64,000 nucleotides of DNA from Candidatus Cloacimonadota bacterium (GTDB lineage Bacteria > Cloacimonadota > Cloacimonadia > Cloacimonadales > Cloacimonadaceae). The notes under the pieces are model-generated. The model was not told where the DNA came from and did no database searches. It worked only from the letters and a program-made list of their open reading frames with translations. The stretch is taken from positions 62,001 to 126,000 of the forward strand of contig JAJBAV010000002.1 in the NCBI GenBank assembly GCA_020532085.1, read 5' to 3'. Shown one piece after another: positions 1-8,979 of this stretch (the stretch's first letter is position 1; each line of letters starts with the position of its first letter). The translations under genes and the position numbers were made by a program.

Positions 1-1163
1 GCCTGTCCCGTGGCCGAGGTCAGCGGATTCAGCGTGTAAACCCCGTCGGCGCTGAGGGTGGGGATGGAGGCTATCCAATCACCGTATTTGTATTTCATGA
101 AGGCGGTCATGTGCTGAGGCGGGTTTTGGTCCGAATTCATCAGGTCCCAGGCCCCGGCGGGGGAGATCCCGTTGCTGGTGTAGTGATAGAGGTCGGGCGC
201 GCCCAGGGTGTGGAAAAATTCGTGGCAGATCACGCCCACCCCGCGATCGGCCAGAAAATCCTGAAGTTGGAAATTGAAGTCATAGACCCGTTTGCCGTTG
301 ATGTACACATAGCGGTCGTAGAGGGACCAGCGGTGCGGCCAGAGCAGGCTGGCCCACTCTCCGGCGGTACCTTTGACTACAAAGACCACGTTGTCCACCC
401 GGCCATCGTTGTCAGAATCGATGGTCAGACTGCTGGGGATTTGGGCGGAAACGCCGTTTGTGGCATTCTGCAACAAAGTAAATTCTCTAAGCCTCCTTTC
501 CGTGTCCCCATCGTAGCCAGTGGGATTGGTGGTCACGTTGTATGGCTGGAAATAGGCCCGGGGGTGGCTGTCTTGCCAGGAGACCACATAACCTCCCGAG
601 GGGGCGGGATAAAAGTGGGTGTTCACCGTCAGCTGGTTGTAGCTGGCTTGCAGATAGTAGTTTTTCTGGGAATTCGTGGATGAGTTGAACCAGCCGTCAT
701 AAACGCTGTTTAGCTGGCCGAATTCGGTTTCATCGGAGAAGCGGATGTAGATCACGAGGTTGTTGATGGTGCCGGTGGTGGGGGCGTCCCGCTCGGCCGG
801 CATGGCAAAACGTTCCTGGCGCTGTTGTTTGTAAAGAGACTCGCTGATGTTGATCCCGGGCTCCAGTCCCTGGCCGCGGGGGTCGTCCCGGCCCGCGATC
901 AGCGTTCCGGCGGCCACGTCGTCGCCGTTCTTCACGGCGTAGCAGAGCCAGCCGGTCTGGGGATCGCGGATGATGGTGAAGCCTTCCGCGTCGTGCAGCC
1001 AGTTGTGGAATTCGTCGCCGCTGGCAAAGAGCTCCAACGTGGTTCCGTCAGGCTGGTCAACCTTTACCGCGATCTTGTTGATGTAGGCCGCCTGCAATCC
1101 GCAGGACAGGGCCTGAAAGGCCACAATGAAGGTTATGGCGGCAAGCTGGGCAAATCTGTTCAC
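1..1163 (-). CDS. M6-family secreted metalloprotease, C-terminus cut by window edge
   Basis: The first 387 codons of a secreted peptidase read leftward off the window. The zinc site HEFFHTLGAPD (about residues 305-315) has the HExxHxxGxxD form of M6/immune-inhibitor-A-like metalloproteases. A GAWDLM segment about 15 residues further on is typical of the family's Met-turn. The N-terminus (VNRFAQLAAITFIVAFQ) is a signal peptide ending near LQA-AYIN. I chose the GTG at 1163 because GGGAG lies 8 nt upstream; an in-frame ATG at 1178 is possible but overlaps that site. It follows the polysaccharide operon in the same direction, with a large inverted repeat between. Relatives in this group usually carry a C-terminal sorting domain, which would lie outside the window. 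The family call is firm; the substrate is unknown. Confidence 0.85.
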   Translation of the reverse strand, partial: MNRFAQLAAITFIVAFQALSCGLQAAYINKIAVKVDQPDGTTLELFASGDEFHNWLHDAEGFTIIRDPQTGWLCYAVKNGDDVAAGTLIAGRDDPRGQGLEPGINISESLYKQQRQERFAMPAERDAPTTGTINNLVIYIRFSDETEFGQLNSVYDGWFNSSTNSQKNYYLQASYNQLTVNTHFYPAPSGGYVVSWQDSHPRAYFQPYNVTTNPTGYDGDTERRLREFTLLQNATNGVSAQIPSSLTIDSDNDGRVDNVVFVVKGTAGEWASLLWPHRWSLYDRYVYINGKRVYDFNFQLQDFLADRGVGVICHEFFHTLGAPDLYHYTSNGISPAGAWDLMNSDQNPPQHMTAFMKYKYGDWIASIPTLSADGVYTLNPLTSATGQ

Positions 1164-1272
1164 TTCTCGTTCTCCCATATTGAAAACTTTTTCGCATGCT
1201 CTCAGATCCGCCATATCCGTCAATGAATTTTCCCGCGCAACCCTCTTTTCCGCAGGGTGATACCGCCTTGTT

Positions 1273-1387
1273 CCGCCCTTAGCCCCTTCCTGTTCACCTC
1301 CCTTTCGCCTCCCGCACACTTCCCGTTGAAAGGGCGGGAACTCAACGGGAGGCGAAAGGGAGGTGAATGGGATGAGGCTAAGGGCGG
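1273..1387. repeat. Long inverted repeat (about 42-bp arms)
   Basis: The left arm, 1273-1314, begins CCGCCCTTAGCC and ends TTTCGCCTCCCG. It is the reverse complement of 1346-1387 with about four mismatches clustered in the middle. The 31-bp centre holds smaller dyads (TTCCCG/CGGGAA). It lies between two genes read leftward, 36 bp past the glycosyltransferase stop and 110 bp before the protease start. There is no T-tract, so it is not a standard intrinsic terminator. Confidence 0.85.
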
Positions 1388-1423
1388 GTCAACCGGGAAA
1401 ATTTGGAGATGGCTGGGAACGGT

Positions 1424-2605
1424 TTATGAAGTTACTTCTACGTTCAAAACAGAGCGATAAAGGTCTCCGATCCGGGCGGTGACGCTGGCGTGGCCGAAAT
1501 TTCTTACGCAATGTTCGCGGATGGCCTGTGGAGCATAGCTGGTATAACTGGAGCTCATTTTTAGCAGAGCCTCCGCGAGGGCGGAAGGATTCTGTTTGGG
1601 AACCAGGATGCCGCAATGCTCGTTCAGGATATCCCTGGGCCCTCCGCAGTTGGTGGCGACAACCGGTTTTCCGCAGGCCAGCGCCTCCGTGATGACCAGG
1701 CTGAAGCTTTCGAAACGGCTGGGCATCACAAAGCAGTCGCAGAGCTGATACTGCTCCCGGGCTTGGGTTGGGGTGAGCCTTCCCAGCCACGTGATGTGGT
1801 TCAGCAAACCCTCATCCTCCGCCGTTTTCCGGGCCTGGGACAGCAGGGGGCCCGCTCCGCCCCAGAACAGGTGCCAGTCCCGCGCGCGGGATTTCAAAAG
1901 CTTCAGCGCCTGAAGCAGATCGGTGGCCCCTTTGTTCGTGCTGACCGTGGACAGGGTAAACAGCCGCAAAGGCCCTTCCGGACGCGGGTTCACCGGGGGC
2001 ACAAAGAAATCCGTGTCAACAGGGTTGGGTATCACCAGCGCTTCCAAACCGGTTCGGGCCCTGATTTCCTGTTTGAGGTGGCTGCTTACAGCCACGATCC
2101 TTTGCGCGGACCGCAGCGGCTCCGTTATCAGCGGTGAAATGGTGCCTCGTTTCAGGAATTCGGGAAAGGGAAAGGGGCCGCTGTGTTCCGTGATGATAAA
2201 GGGAACTCCCAGCCTTTCCGCCAGCCGCATGGACACATATCCCGCGGGAAAGGTGACCTGGGCGTGGATGAGGTCGGGTTTATCCGGCAGCTCGATCCTG
2301 GGGATCAGGGAGGCGATGTTGCCTTTGGCCACCAGACTGGTCCAGGTTAGGTGCGGAACGCGAAGTTCATTCAGGCCGGCTGCGAGGTCGCGCAGGCCGC
2401 GGCGCTGTCCCACTGACCGCAACAGCTTTTGCAGGCTGGCCAGGGGATGCCTAAGGGCCAGTTGATATTCGTTTTGGCCCCAATCAAGCAGCAGAATGTC
2501 GGCCACGCCAGCTGCAGCGAGGGCTTTGGCCTGATCCAGAAAGAACTTGCCGGCCAGGGGGTCGCCCCTGTATGGCAGCCAGGAAGGGATGAACAGAACT
2601 TTCAC
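1424..2605 (-). CDS. Glycosyltransferase family 4 (group 1)
   Basis: 393 aa, a usual length for a retaining GT-B enzyme that transfers a sugar from an NDP-sugar to a growing glycan at the inner face of the membrane. The N-terminus starts MKVLFIPSWLPYRGDPLAG, the acceptor-side fold. The C-terminal Glycos_transf_1 half (about 200-360) contains FTLSTVSTNKGATDL, LGRLTP and the nucleotide-sugar motif ESFSLVITEALACGKPVV near residue 300. Its ATG overlaps the stop of the preceding glycosyltransferase by 4 nt (ATGA), so the two are probably translationally coupled. Flippase, methyltransferase and glycosidase neighbours point to exopolysaccharide or O-antigen-like synthesis. Donor and acceptor cannot be told from sequence. 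Confidence 0.9.
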   Translation of the reverse strand: MKVLFIPSWLPYRGDPLAGKFFLDQAKALAAAGVADILLLDWGQNEYQLALRHPLASLQKLLRSVGQRRGLRDLAAGLNELRVPHLTWTSLVAKGNIASLIPRIELPDKPDLIHAQVTFPAGYVSMRLAERLGVPFIITEHSGPFPFPEFLKRGTISPLITEPLRSAQRIVAVSSHLKQEIRARTGLEALVIPNPVDTDFFVPPVNPRPEGPLRLFTLSTVSTNKGATDLLQALKLLKSRARDWHLFWGGAGPLLSQARKTAEDEGLLNHITWLGRLTPTQAREQYQLCDCFVMPSRFESFSLVITEALACGKPVVATNCGGPRDILNEHCGILVPKQNPSALAEALLKMSSSYTSYAPQAIREHCVRNFGHASVTARIGDLYRSVLNVEVTS

Positions 2606-3936
2606 GGTTGCGCTTCCGGAGTGCTTGCGGGGCTGGCAGACTGTCCGGTAACGACCTCGTCGATGAGCCCGGCCAGCTTCCGGGCCAGGCTTTGGCGGGA
2701 AAACTCAGCGATGAAGCCATGATCCACGCGCAATTCACCCAGGGCCTCGTTTTCCCATTGCCGGTACAGCTCCAGCAGTTTTGCCGCGATACCCGGAAGG
2801 TCCTGATGATCGGCGATATAGCCGGTTCCGGCCTGGGTGAGCAGCTCCGCCGCCAGTCCCTGGGGTGGGACGATCGCCAGCACCGGTTTGCCGCTCCGGA
2901 GATAGTCGAAGATCTTGCCGGTGAGCACCGAAGCGGTATTTTTCCCCGAGGGGATGTAGAGAAGGAGGGCCGTGGCGCGCATGAGTTCCTTTAGGCTGTC
3001 GCGGTAGCTCAGGAAGGGATGCAGGCTCAATATCCGCGCCAGAACCGGATCGGAAGCGTAGCTGCCCAACACGAAAGCGGGGGTGTTTCTGCCGTGGATG
3101 TCCACGCGGAACTTCTCCGGATCCAGCTTTCCCGCTTTGACAAGGCCCAGGATCGTCTGCCAGAGAGGGTCCGGCTGCCGCCGATCGTAGAAGCTGCCAC
3201 AGTAAACGAGGCGGAAAACATCAGTGTCGGATGAGGCCGTGAGCCCTTCGAAATCGCTGTCGTCAAAGCCGTTGGGGATGATGGCGGAGGGGTTGGTTTC
3301 CAGAAACGGGTAGTTGCGGCAAAAGTTGTCCCGCATCAACTGGCTCAAATAGGAGATTCCCGCGGCGGCTGAGACAACGCGCGATTCCATCAGCAGTTCC
3401 CGGCTCTGGGTGGCCGCGGGGAAAGCGATGTTGATCCGTTCCGGGTTGTTGGTCCATTCGTCGCGGAAATCGCAGATGAAGGGGACTCGGAAGCGGTGTT
3501 TGAGCAGCAGCCCCAGCGACAGTGAGGAAGGCGGGCCGGAGGAGATCACGGCCAGGCTGAGCTCCGGATCGCGGCGGACAACCCGGCGCAGCATCCTTTT
3601 CGCGAAAGGCCGCCACAGCACCTCGTGATCGGGGATCAGCACCCTTTGCTGGAGGAAGCGGACCAGGGAGTTGAGTTTCAGCCCCCACATGAGCTTGAAC
3701 AGCCAGGTGGCGTCGGGGCAAAAAGCACGCCAAACCTTCACGCCAGCAGGAATCTCCGCCAGCAGGGTGGGATCCTTGGGATGCCGAATGAGGCCGGTGC
3801 GCACGGTGAGCACCTGCACCTGGTAGCCAAGCTGGGTGAGGTATTTAACGTGTTTAAGGCTGCGGAGGGAGGCGATGCCGCCCAGAGGCGGAAAATAGTA
3901 GGCGATGAACAGGATGTGCCTGGCAGCTTCTGGCAT
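2602..3936 (-). CDS. GT4-like glycosyltransferase
   Basis: 444 aa from the ATG at 3936. The frame is open upstream to 4365, but that extension is low-complexity and antisense-like and overlaps the methyltransferase, so I rejected it. The chosen start lies 5 nt after the methyltransferase stop. HILFIAYYFPPLGGIASLRS is the classic N-terminal GT4 motif (two small residues after PP). Later motifs include VISSGPPSSLSLG, FICDFRDEWTNNP, AIIPNGFDDSDF (hinge between domains) and LTGKIFDYLRSGKPVLAIVP, equivalent to the E-x7-E region although a canonical pair of glutamates is not evident. It is the fifth gene of the overlapping operon. A role in surface polysaccharide assembly is likely; specificity is unknown. 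Confidence 0.88.
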   Translation of the reverse strand: MPEAARHILFIAYYFPPLGGIASLRSLKHVKYLTQLGYQVQVLTVRTGLIRHPKDPTLLAEIPAGVKVWRAFCPDATWLFKLMWGLKLNSLVRFLQQRVLIPDHEVLWRPFAKRMLRRVVRRDPELSLAVISSGPPSSLSLGLLLKHRFRVPFICDFRDEWTNNPERINIAFPAATQSRELLMESRVVSAAAGISYLSQLMRDNFCRNYPFLETNPSAIIPNGFDDSDFEGLTASSDTDVFRLVYCGSFYDRRQPDPLWQTILGLVKAGKLDPEKFRVDIHGRNTPAFVLGSYASDPVLARILSLHPFLSYRDSLKELMRATALLLYIPSGKNTASVLTGKIFDYLRSGKPVLAIVPPQGLAAELLTQAGTGYIADHQDLPGIAAKLLELYRQWENEALGELRVDHGFIAEFSRQSLARKLAGLIDEVVTGQSASPASTPEAQP

Positions 3937-3941
3937 GGCGG

Positions 3942-4665
3942 TCAAGACCTCGCGGGGCCTGGGTCCGGTCCTTCCGGAGCCGCGTACATCGCCATCAGCC
4001 AGTAGGGCCGGGCAGCCCGTCCCAGCTGTCCCAGCGCGTTCACGGCTTTGGTGAGCAGATTTCTTCGCACCAGGAAATCCCGGCCCTGGCAAGCCGGGCA
4101 GGCAAGCGGCACATCGGGCTTGAACCACTGCCGCAAGCGCTGCTGGCGGAATTTCAACAGAGCGGGGGAGAAGTTCCGGTGGGCAGGTCCCAACTCCTTG
4201 CTCCAGAGCCGCTGCCAGCCGGTGATGGCGTCCAATCTGGCCAGGTTGAAACTTTGCAGATGGCCATAGGCGTGGAAAATCTGGCCGCAGTTCGCGCAGC
4301 GCACCAGCTCCGCGTTCAGCTGTTCCCGGTTCGGAACGGAGAGCAGCAGATATCCGGAGGCGCATCTTTTCAGCTCAGACAGGGCCTGGGCGAGGTCCGC
4401 GTCGTTCAGATGCTCCAGCACCTCGTTGCACATCACCAGGTCGAAAGAGCGGTCTGGAAAGGGAATGGCGGTCACCGAGGCAGTCACTTTGGGAGCCTGG
4501 ACATAAGCCGGGATGCAGGGCGTTGGTGATCACACCGTTGCCGCAGCCGGCGTCCAGAATGCTTTCCACGCCCGCAGGGATGGTCTTGAGCACCTGCTCC
4601 AAGCGCAGGGTGATCAGTCCTTCGGGATCGTAGGCGGCCCAGGTTTCAGCAGCGAAAATGTCCAT
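3942..4665 (-). pseudogene. SAM-dependent methyltransferase (type 11), interrupted by a 1-nt frameshift
   Basis: The first frame, from ATG 4665, reads MDIFAAETWAAYDPEG and the SAM motif ILDAGCGNGVITNALHP. The protein then continues in another frame as AYVQAPKVTASVTAIPFPD followed by DLVMCNEVLEHL. The change falls at a run of three C on the coding strand (GGG at 4510-4512). Removing one base restores an uninterrupted product of about 240 aa. The C-terminal half has two CxxC knuckles (CANC, CPAC) and FHAYGHLQSF, as in methyltransferases of glycan clusters. The start shares one base with the flippase stop (TGATG). This is either a homopolymer sequencing error or a real loss of function; the intact flanking reading favours an error or a very recent mutation. 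Confidence 0.8.
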
Positions 4666-6131
4666 CAGCGCGCCTTCACAAACCTCGTTTTGAGCTGCGC
4701 CCAGAGCTTTTGCGCGTAAGCGATGTCATAGGGCAGGATGGCATTGCTCAGTTTTCCCAGGATCACGAACGCCGTAAGATAGCAGAGCAGGGCGACGAAC
4801 TGGAGGGTCCAGCCGCGGCCAAAGATCCAGAGTGCCGCATAGGCCGGCAGGGCGGAAATTGCAGCCACCAAAGCGGTTTTCAGCAGGGCCTTCAGCGGGA
4901 ACAGTTCCTTCAGATCCAGCCCCAGCTTGTGGCGCATCCAGTAAAGGTAAACGGCCACGGAAATCCAGGTGACGATCACGGTGGCGATCACCGCCCCCAT
5001 CATCCCGATCAGGCGCACCAGTATCAGGTTCAGCACCAGGTTCAGCCCCAGCGTGATGATCGAATTGAGCATGATGTAGCGGGTTTTGTGCAGGGCCATG
5101 AAGATAATGCCGTAGGTGGCCACGCGCAGGGGCAGATTGAGCAGATAAACCCGGAAAAAGGGCACCGAGCCGAGGTAGGTCTCGGTGTAAAGCAGCGTGA
5201 TCAGCGGCTGGGCGAAGATCAGTCCCAGGGCGGCGAAGGGGAAGATGATGAGGGCGTTTTTGCGCACGGCGGCGCGATAGACCTCGGTCATTTTGGCCGG
5301 TTCAGAACTGATGTGCGGCAGCAGGATGGCGTTCACGGAGTTGTTCAGGATGGCGATGAAAGGCAGTTCCATCGCGCCGATGGAGAACACGGCGTATTGG
5401 GCGGGAGTGAAAAAGCCGGAGATCACCAGTTTATCCAGCTGAACGGAGAGCATGCCGATGATGGAGGCCAGGCCCAAAGGCAGGGAATACTGGAAAACCT
5501 CGTGGTAAAAGCCGGGATCGAAACTGGCCTTGGTGAGCCAGTGCCGCAGCTGGAACTGCGCGAAGCCCCATTGGAGCAGGGCGGAGACCATCAGGGCCAG
5601 AACAATGTGGTAGAGGTTGTGGGTGAGTAGCGCCACGCCCAGGATCAGCACAAAATCGGCCGCCACGCTGAAGAGGGTGAACACCGCCGTTTTGCCCGGC
5701 TGCTTGAGGCCCAGCATGATCTGGCTGTAGATCTGGGTGATGAACATGAACAGCGGATAGACGGCATAAAGGATGAGTAGCAGTTCGAGCTGGGGATTGC
5801 TGAAGACCCGCGCGATGAAACCCCGCAGCAGAAAGATGGCCAGGCCGAAAACGAAGGCCAGGGCGCTCACCAGATTCACCGCGCGGCTGATGAATTCGCG
5901 CTTGGAATCGATATGCCGCAGTTTGGGCAGAAAGTAAAGCACGCTTTGGGGAATTCCCAGCAGCAGCAGGGTGGAAAAAGTGCTGTAGATCAGGAAGAGC
6001 TGACGGTAGGAGCCCAGCTCCGCGGGCACCAGGATCCGGGCGAGAATGATTCCCACCAGCGATTTGAGGCCGAAGCGGATGAACTCCACAGAGGTAAGCA
6101 GGCCGGCCTGTTTGCTGCGGTCCGTGCTCAT
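4665..6131 (-). CDS. Polysaccharide flippase (Wzx/MVF superfamily)
   Basis: 488 aa, almost entirely hydrophobic, with about 14 predicted membrane segments, the size and topology of Wzx-type exporters that flip lipid-linked oligosaccharides across the inner membrane. The N-terminus (SVEFIRFGLKSLVGIILARILVPAELGSYR) is the usual first-helix signature of the polysaccharide-synthesis family. Charged residues sit in short loops (RHIDSKREF, RHKLGLDLKELFP). The start overlaps the preceding glycosidase stop by 4 nt and the stop overlaps the methyltransferase start by 1 nt, so the genes are transcribed and probably translated together. Substrate unknown. Confidence 0.88.
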   Translation of the reverse strand: MSTDRSKQAGLLTSVEFIRFGLKSLVGIILARILVPAELGSYRQLFLIYSTFSTLLLLGIPQSVLYFLPKLRHIDSKREFISRAVNLVSALAFVFGLAIFLLRGFIARVFSNPQLELLLILYAVYPLFMFITQIYSQIMLGLKQPGKTAVFTLFSVAADFVLILGVALLTHNLYHIVLALMVSALLQWGFAQFQLRHWLTKASFDPGFYHEVFQYSLPLGLASIIGMLSVQLDKLVISGFFTPAQYAVFSIGAMELPFIAILNNSVNAILLPHISSEPAKMTEVYRAAVRKNALIIFPFAALGLIFAQPLITLLYTETYLGSVPFFRVYLLNLPLRVATYGIIFMALHKTRYIMLNSIITLGLNLVLNLILVRLIGMMGAVIATVIVTWISVAVYLYWMRHKLGLDLKELFPLKALLKTALVAAISALPAYAALWIFGRGWTLQFVALLCYLTAFVILGKLSNAILPYDIAYAQKLWAQLKTRFVKAR

Positions 6132-7597
6132 GGCACCAACTCCGGCAGCGATACCGGGATCACATACTCAAAGCGGTCCAGATCGCGGTAGAGGCTGATC
6201 AGGTAGGTGCCCGGCACGATCTGCGCGCCGTTGGCCAGCACTCCGTTCCAGTGGTCCTGATTCAGCCCTTTCAGGTAAAAGCGTTCCCGCCGGTAATGCA
6301 CCCGGTCGAAGGGATCCCTCAGTTCCAGCGTCCATCTGCCTTCCAGCGGCACCAGCAGTTCCAGCGAGTAGAGCCGGCCTTCGCCGTGCACCTTCACGTC
6401 CGCCGCGAACCTTGTTCTGGCGGTGCTTTCGCCCAGGGGGTCCAGCGCGGCCAGTTCAGCGACCAGCTCATCGGAATAGGCCACCCGGGAAAGATGCTGC
6501 AGAGCGCTGTCCTTGAGCAGGCCGTCGTAACTGAAGAGGGCGATGCCGGCAAAGCCGCGCCTGCGGATCTCTCCTATCCTTTCCGCCACGTCCAGGATGT
6601 TGTAGTTCCAGGCCAGGGTGCTCGGGGCCAGCGATGCGCCGTTGTCGTTCCAGGCACGGACCCCCATCACGATCCGCTCGCTGAGGTCGGTTTCAGCCGC
6701 GGCGTCCAGGTTATCGCGGAATTTGGCGATATCCGCGGCGTAGTTCATGGGGCAGACGTAATCCACCAAACCGCGTTCCAGCCAGTCTTTCCAATCCTGG
6801 GCGTAATAGCGCGCGGCGCTGGCCGGGTCCGGCATCACGGCGGCGCTGAAGATCAGGCTGGGTGAGACCTCATCCACCAGCTGGCGGAGCTTTTCCACCA
6901 GGGAGGTCACCTGCAGGACGCGCCACTCGTTCCAGTCCAGGTTTTGCGGGACCTTGACGTCGTTGTAGCGGCTCATGGAAATGGGGTGGTAGCCCAGGCT
7001 GGAATTGGGATAGCGGATGTAATCCAGATGCAGCCCGTCGAGCTCGGGATAGCCGCTGAGCAGGTCGCCGGCCACGTTCAAAATATGCTCCTGCACCGCT
7101 GGGATGCCCGGATCGATGAAATGGCCGGAGTTTTCCGCGGCGGAGGGGCGCATCAGGTTGCGGTCGAAGGTGATCCAGTCACGGTGGTTGCGGTAAACAT
7201 AGTTTCGCTGCATCAGTTCCGGATCGGCAGGGGTGGCGTTCAGCACAACGATCCAGGCGTGCACACGGAGGTTGCGTTTGTGGGCTTCGCGCAGGATCAG
7301 CTCCAGGGGATCGAAGCTTGCTTCGTCCAGCACGTGGCTGCGGTATTCGGGATTGGGATAGGCGTCGCGTCGCCGGTTGGTTTGATACAGGGCGTCCGCG
7401 CGATAGCGGACCTCGACATAGATGTCCGTCTGCTGCGAGGCGGCGGCGCTGGCAATGAAGGCGTCCACCCGCTCCGGGGTGTTCATGCTCCAGGGCAGCA
7501 CCCAGATGGCGCGCACCTCCGGAACCTGAGCGCCAAGGCAAAGCGCCAGGCCCGCCAGGACCAGAATCAGCATTACCTTACGCACCGGGTTCCCCAT
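6128..7597 (-). CDS. Secreted glycosyl hydrolase-like 10 (GHL10/DUF187) protein
   Basis: 489 aa. A signal peptide (VMLILVLAGLALCLGAQ) precedes EVRAIWVLPWSMNTPERVD, the opening of the GHL10 TIM-barrel family. Further family features are YVEVRYRADALY, LHLDYIRYP near residue 190 (likely active-site strand), DYVCPMNYA and GIALFSYDGLL. The last 100 residues look like an Ig-like beta domain (WTLELRDPF, NGAQIVPGTYLISLYRD) resembling a FlgD-type domain. The ATG at 7597 lies inside the xseA tail (20-nt overlap); a later ATG at 7573 is possible. Family members are lipoproteins or secreted proteins acting on peptidoglycan or envelope glycans. The operon position suggests glycan trimming, but this is inferred. 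Confidence 0.85.
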   Translation of the reverse strand: MGNPVRKVMLILVLAGLALCLGAQVPEVRAIWVLPWSMNTPERVDAFIASAAASQQTDIYVEVRYRADALYQTNRRRDAYPNPEYRSHVLDEASFDPLELILREAHKRNLRVHAWIVVLNATPADPELMQRNYVYRNHRDWITFDRNLMRPSAAENSGHFIDPGIPAVQEHILNVAGDLLSGYPELDGLHLDYIRYPNSSLGYHPISMSRYNDVKVPQNLDWNEWRVLQVTSLVEKLRQLVDEVSPSLIFSAAVMPDPASAARYYAQDWKDWLERGLVDYVCPMNYAADIAKFRDNLDAAAETDLSERIVMGVRAWNDNGASLAPSTLAWNYNILDVAERIGEIRRRGFAGIALFSYDGLLKDSALQHLSRVAYSDELVAELAALDPLGESTARTRFAADVKVHGEGRLYSLELLVPLEGRWTLELRDPFDRVHYRRERFYLKGLNQDHWNGVLANGAQIVPGTYLISLYRDLDRFEYVIPVSLPELVP

Positions 7598-8930
7598 CAG
7601 GCCTCACTGTTCTCACTCCCACGTCCGCCGCTCCGTCTTTGAGCCTGAGAGTAAGTTCGTCCCCGGGGCTAAGTTCCTTCGCGGAGCTCACTATCCGGCT
7701 ACCGTGGGTGACCAGGCTGTAGCCGCGCTCCAGCACGCTCAGCGGAGAGAGGTTGCGCAGATTCAGCTCCGCTCTTTCCAGCCGGTTTTTGACCTCCATC
7801 AGCCGGGCCTGGCCCTCGGTTCCAAGGGTGAGTCGCAATTCACCCAGGCGCTGGCGGAGGATCTGAAAGTTCAACCTCAGCTGGCCCTGCATCTCTTGCA
7901 GGGCCTGGCTTTGGCGCAATTGGGCCCGCTGGATGGCGCTCTGGATGCGGGAACTAGACCGGAGCAGGTCCATGGCCGCGGTGTCCACCCTTATCTGCAG
8001 GCTCTGCCACAGCTTTTCGGGGTGATAGCGCTCCAGGCTGAGCTGCAGTTCGCCCAGGCGGCGCTTGTTGCTTTCGGTGGACCTGGATAAGATCAGGCCC
8101 AGCCTGCCGGCCAAAGCTGTAAGATGGGCCTGCATGTCCTTCTTGTCGGGCACGGCCAGTTCGGCGGCGGCGGATGGTGTGGGTGCCCTGAGGTCGGCCA
8201 CGAAATCCGCTATGGTGAAATCGATCTCGTGCCCCACGGCGGAGATCACCGGCAGGCGCGAAGCGAAGATGGCGCGGGCCAGGGCTTCGTCGTTAAAACA
8301 GAAAAGGTCTTCCTGCGAGCCGCCTCCGCGGGTGAGGATGATCAGGTCCACCTCGTTGCCGGCGTTGAAATACTCAAGGCCTTCGATCAGGCGCGGGGGC
8401 GCCTCCGGACCCTGCACCAGAGCGGGATAAACGCAAACTTCGGCCGGCCAGCGGCGCGCGAGGATGTTCAGAATGTCTTGCAAAGCCGCCCCGGTGGGGG
8501 AGGTGACAATGCCGATCCGCTGCGGGAAAGGTGGCAGGGGTTGTTTATGCTCCGCCTCGAAGAGCTCTTCCGCCTGCAGCTTGGTTTTCAGCAGCTCGAA
8601 CTGCCGGGCGAGGTCGCCTTTGCCGGCCAGTTCCATGCTCTGGACGTTCAGATTGTAATATCCGCCTTTTTCATACACGGTCAGGCGGCCGAAGCAGACC
8701 ACCTCCATCCCCTCTTCCGGAGCGAAACTCAGGTTGAGGTTGGCGTAGCGGAAATAGGTGCAGCGCAGGGTTGCGTTGGGGTCTTTGAGATTGAAATAGA
8801 TGTGGCCGGAACCGTGGCGGGTGAAGTTGCTGATCTCGCCGCGCACATAGAGCGGCTCGATCTGCGTTTCCACCACCTGCTTCAAGTGCCGGGTTATCTC
8901 AAAAACGCTGAATACGATCAGATCATCCAT
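7578..8930 (-). CDS. xseA: Exodeoxyribonuclease VII large subunit
   Basis: 450 aa against about 456 in E. coli. The large subunit, with XseB, degrades single-stranded DNA to oligonucleotides. The OB-fold occupies about residues 1-100 (LYVRGEISNFTRHGSGHIYF). The catalytic domain has IGIVTSPTGAALQD, LTRGGGSQEDL near 200, SAVGHEIDFTIADFVADLRAPTPSAAAEL near 230-255, then a long coiled coil (265-380) for XseB binding. The C-terminus ends with the typical VLERGYSLVT segment. No xseB is seen nearby. It heads an overlapping operon of polysaccharide genes, an unusual partnership. A TTGACA box at 8966-8961 (minus) with TTAATG 17 bp on would place transcription start almost on the ATG. Confidence 0.97.
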   Translation of the reverse strand: MDDLIVFSVFEITRHLKQVVETQIEPLYVRGEISNFTRHGSGHIYFNLKDPNATLRCTYFRYANLNLSFAPEEGMEVVCFGRLTVYEKGGYYNLNVQSMELAGKGDLARQFELLKTKLQAEELFEAEHKQPLPPFPQRIGIVTSPTGAALQDILNILARRWPAEVCVYPALVQGPEAPPRLIEGLEYFNAGNEVDLIILTRGGGSQEDLFCFNDEALARAIFASRLPVISAVGHEIDFTIADFVADLRAPTPSAAAELAVPDKKDMQAHLTALAGRLGLILSRSTESNKRRLGELQLSLERYHPEKLWQSLQIRVDTAAMDLLRSSSRIQSAIQRAQLRQSQALQEMQGQLRLNFQILRQRLGELRLTLGTEGQARLMEVKNRLERAELNLRNLSPLSVLERGYSLVTHGSRIVSSAKELSPGDELTLRLKDGAADVGVRTVRPDGEPGA

Positions 8931-8979
8931 GAAAAGCCATTAAATCCGGGCGCGGATATTTGTCAATGCCCGGCTGTGC

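Noticed and set aside
3937-4365. N-terminal extension of the second GT4 enzyme
   Set aside because: The extension is Arg/Ala/Gly/Pro-rich, overlaps the methyltransferase in another frame, and the conserved GT start motif begins just after the ATG at 3936.
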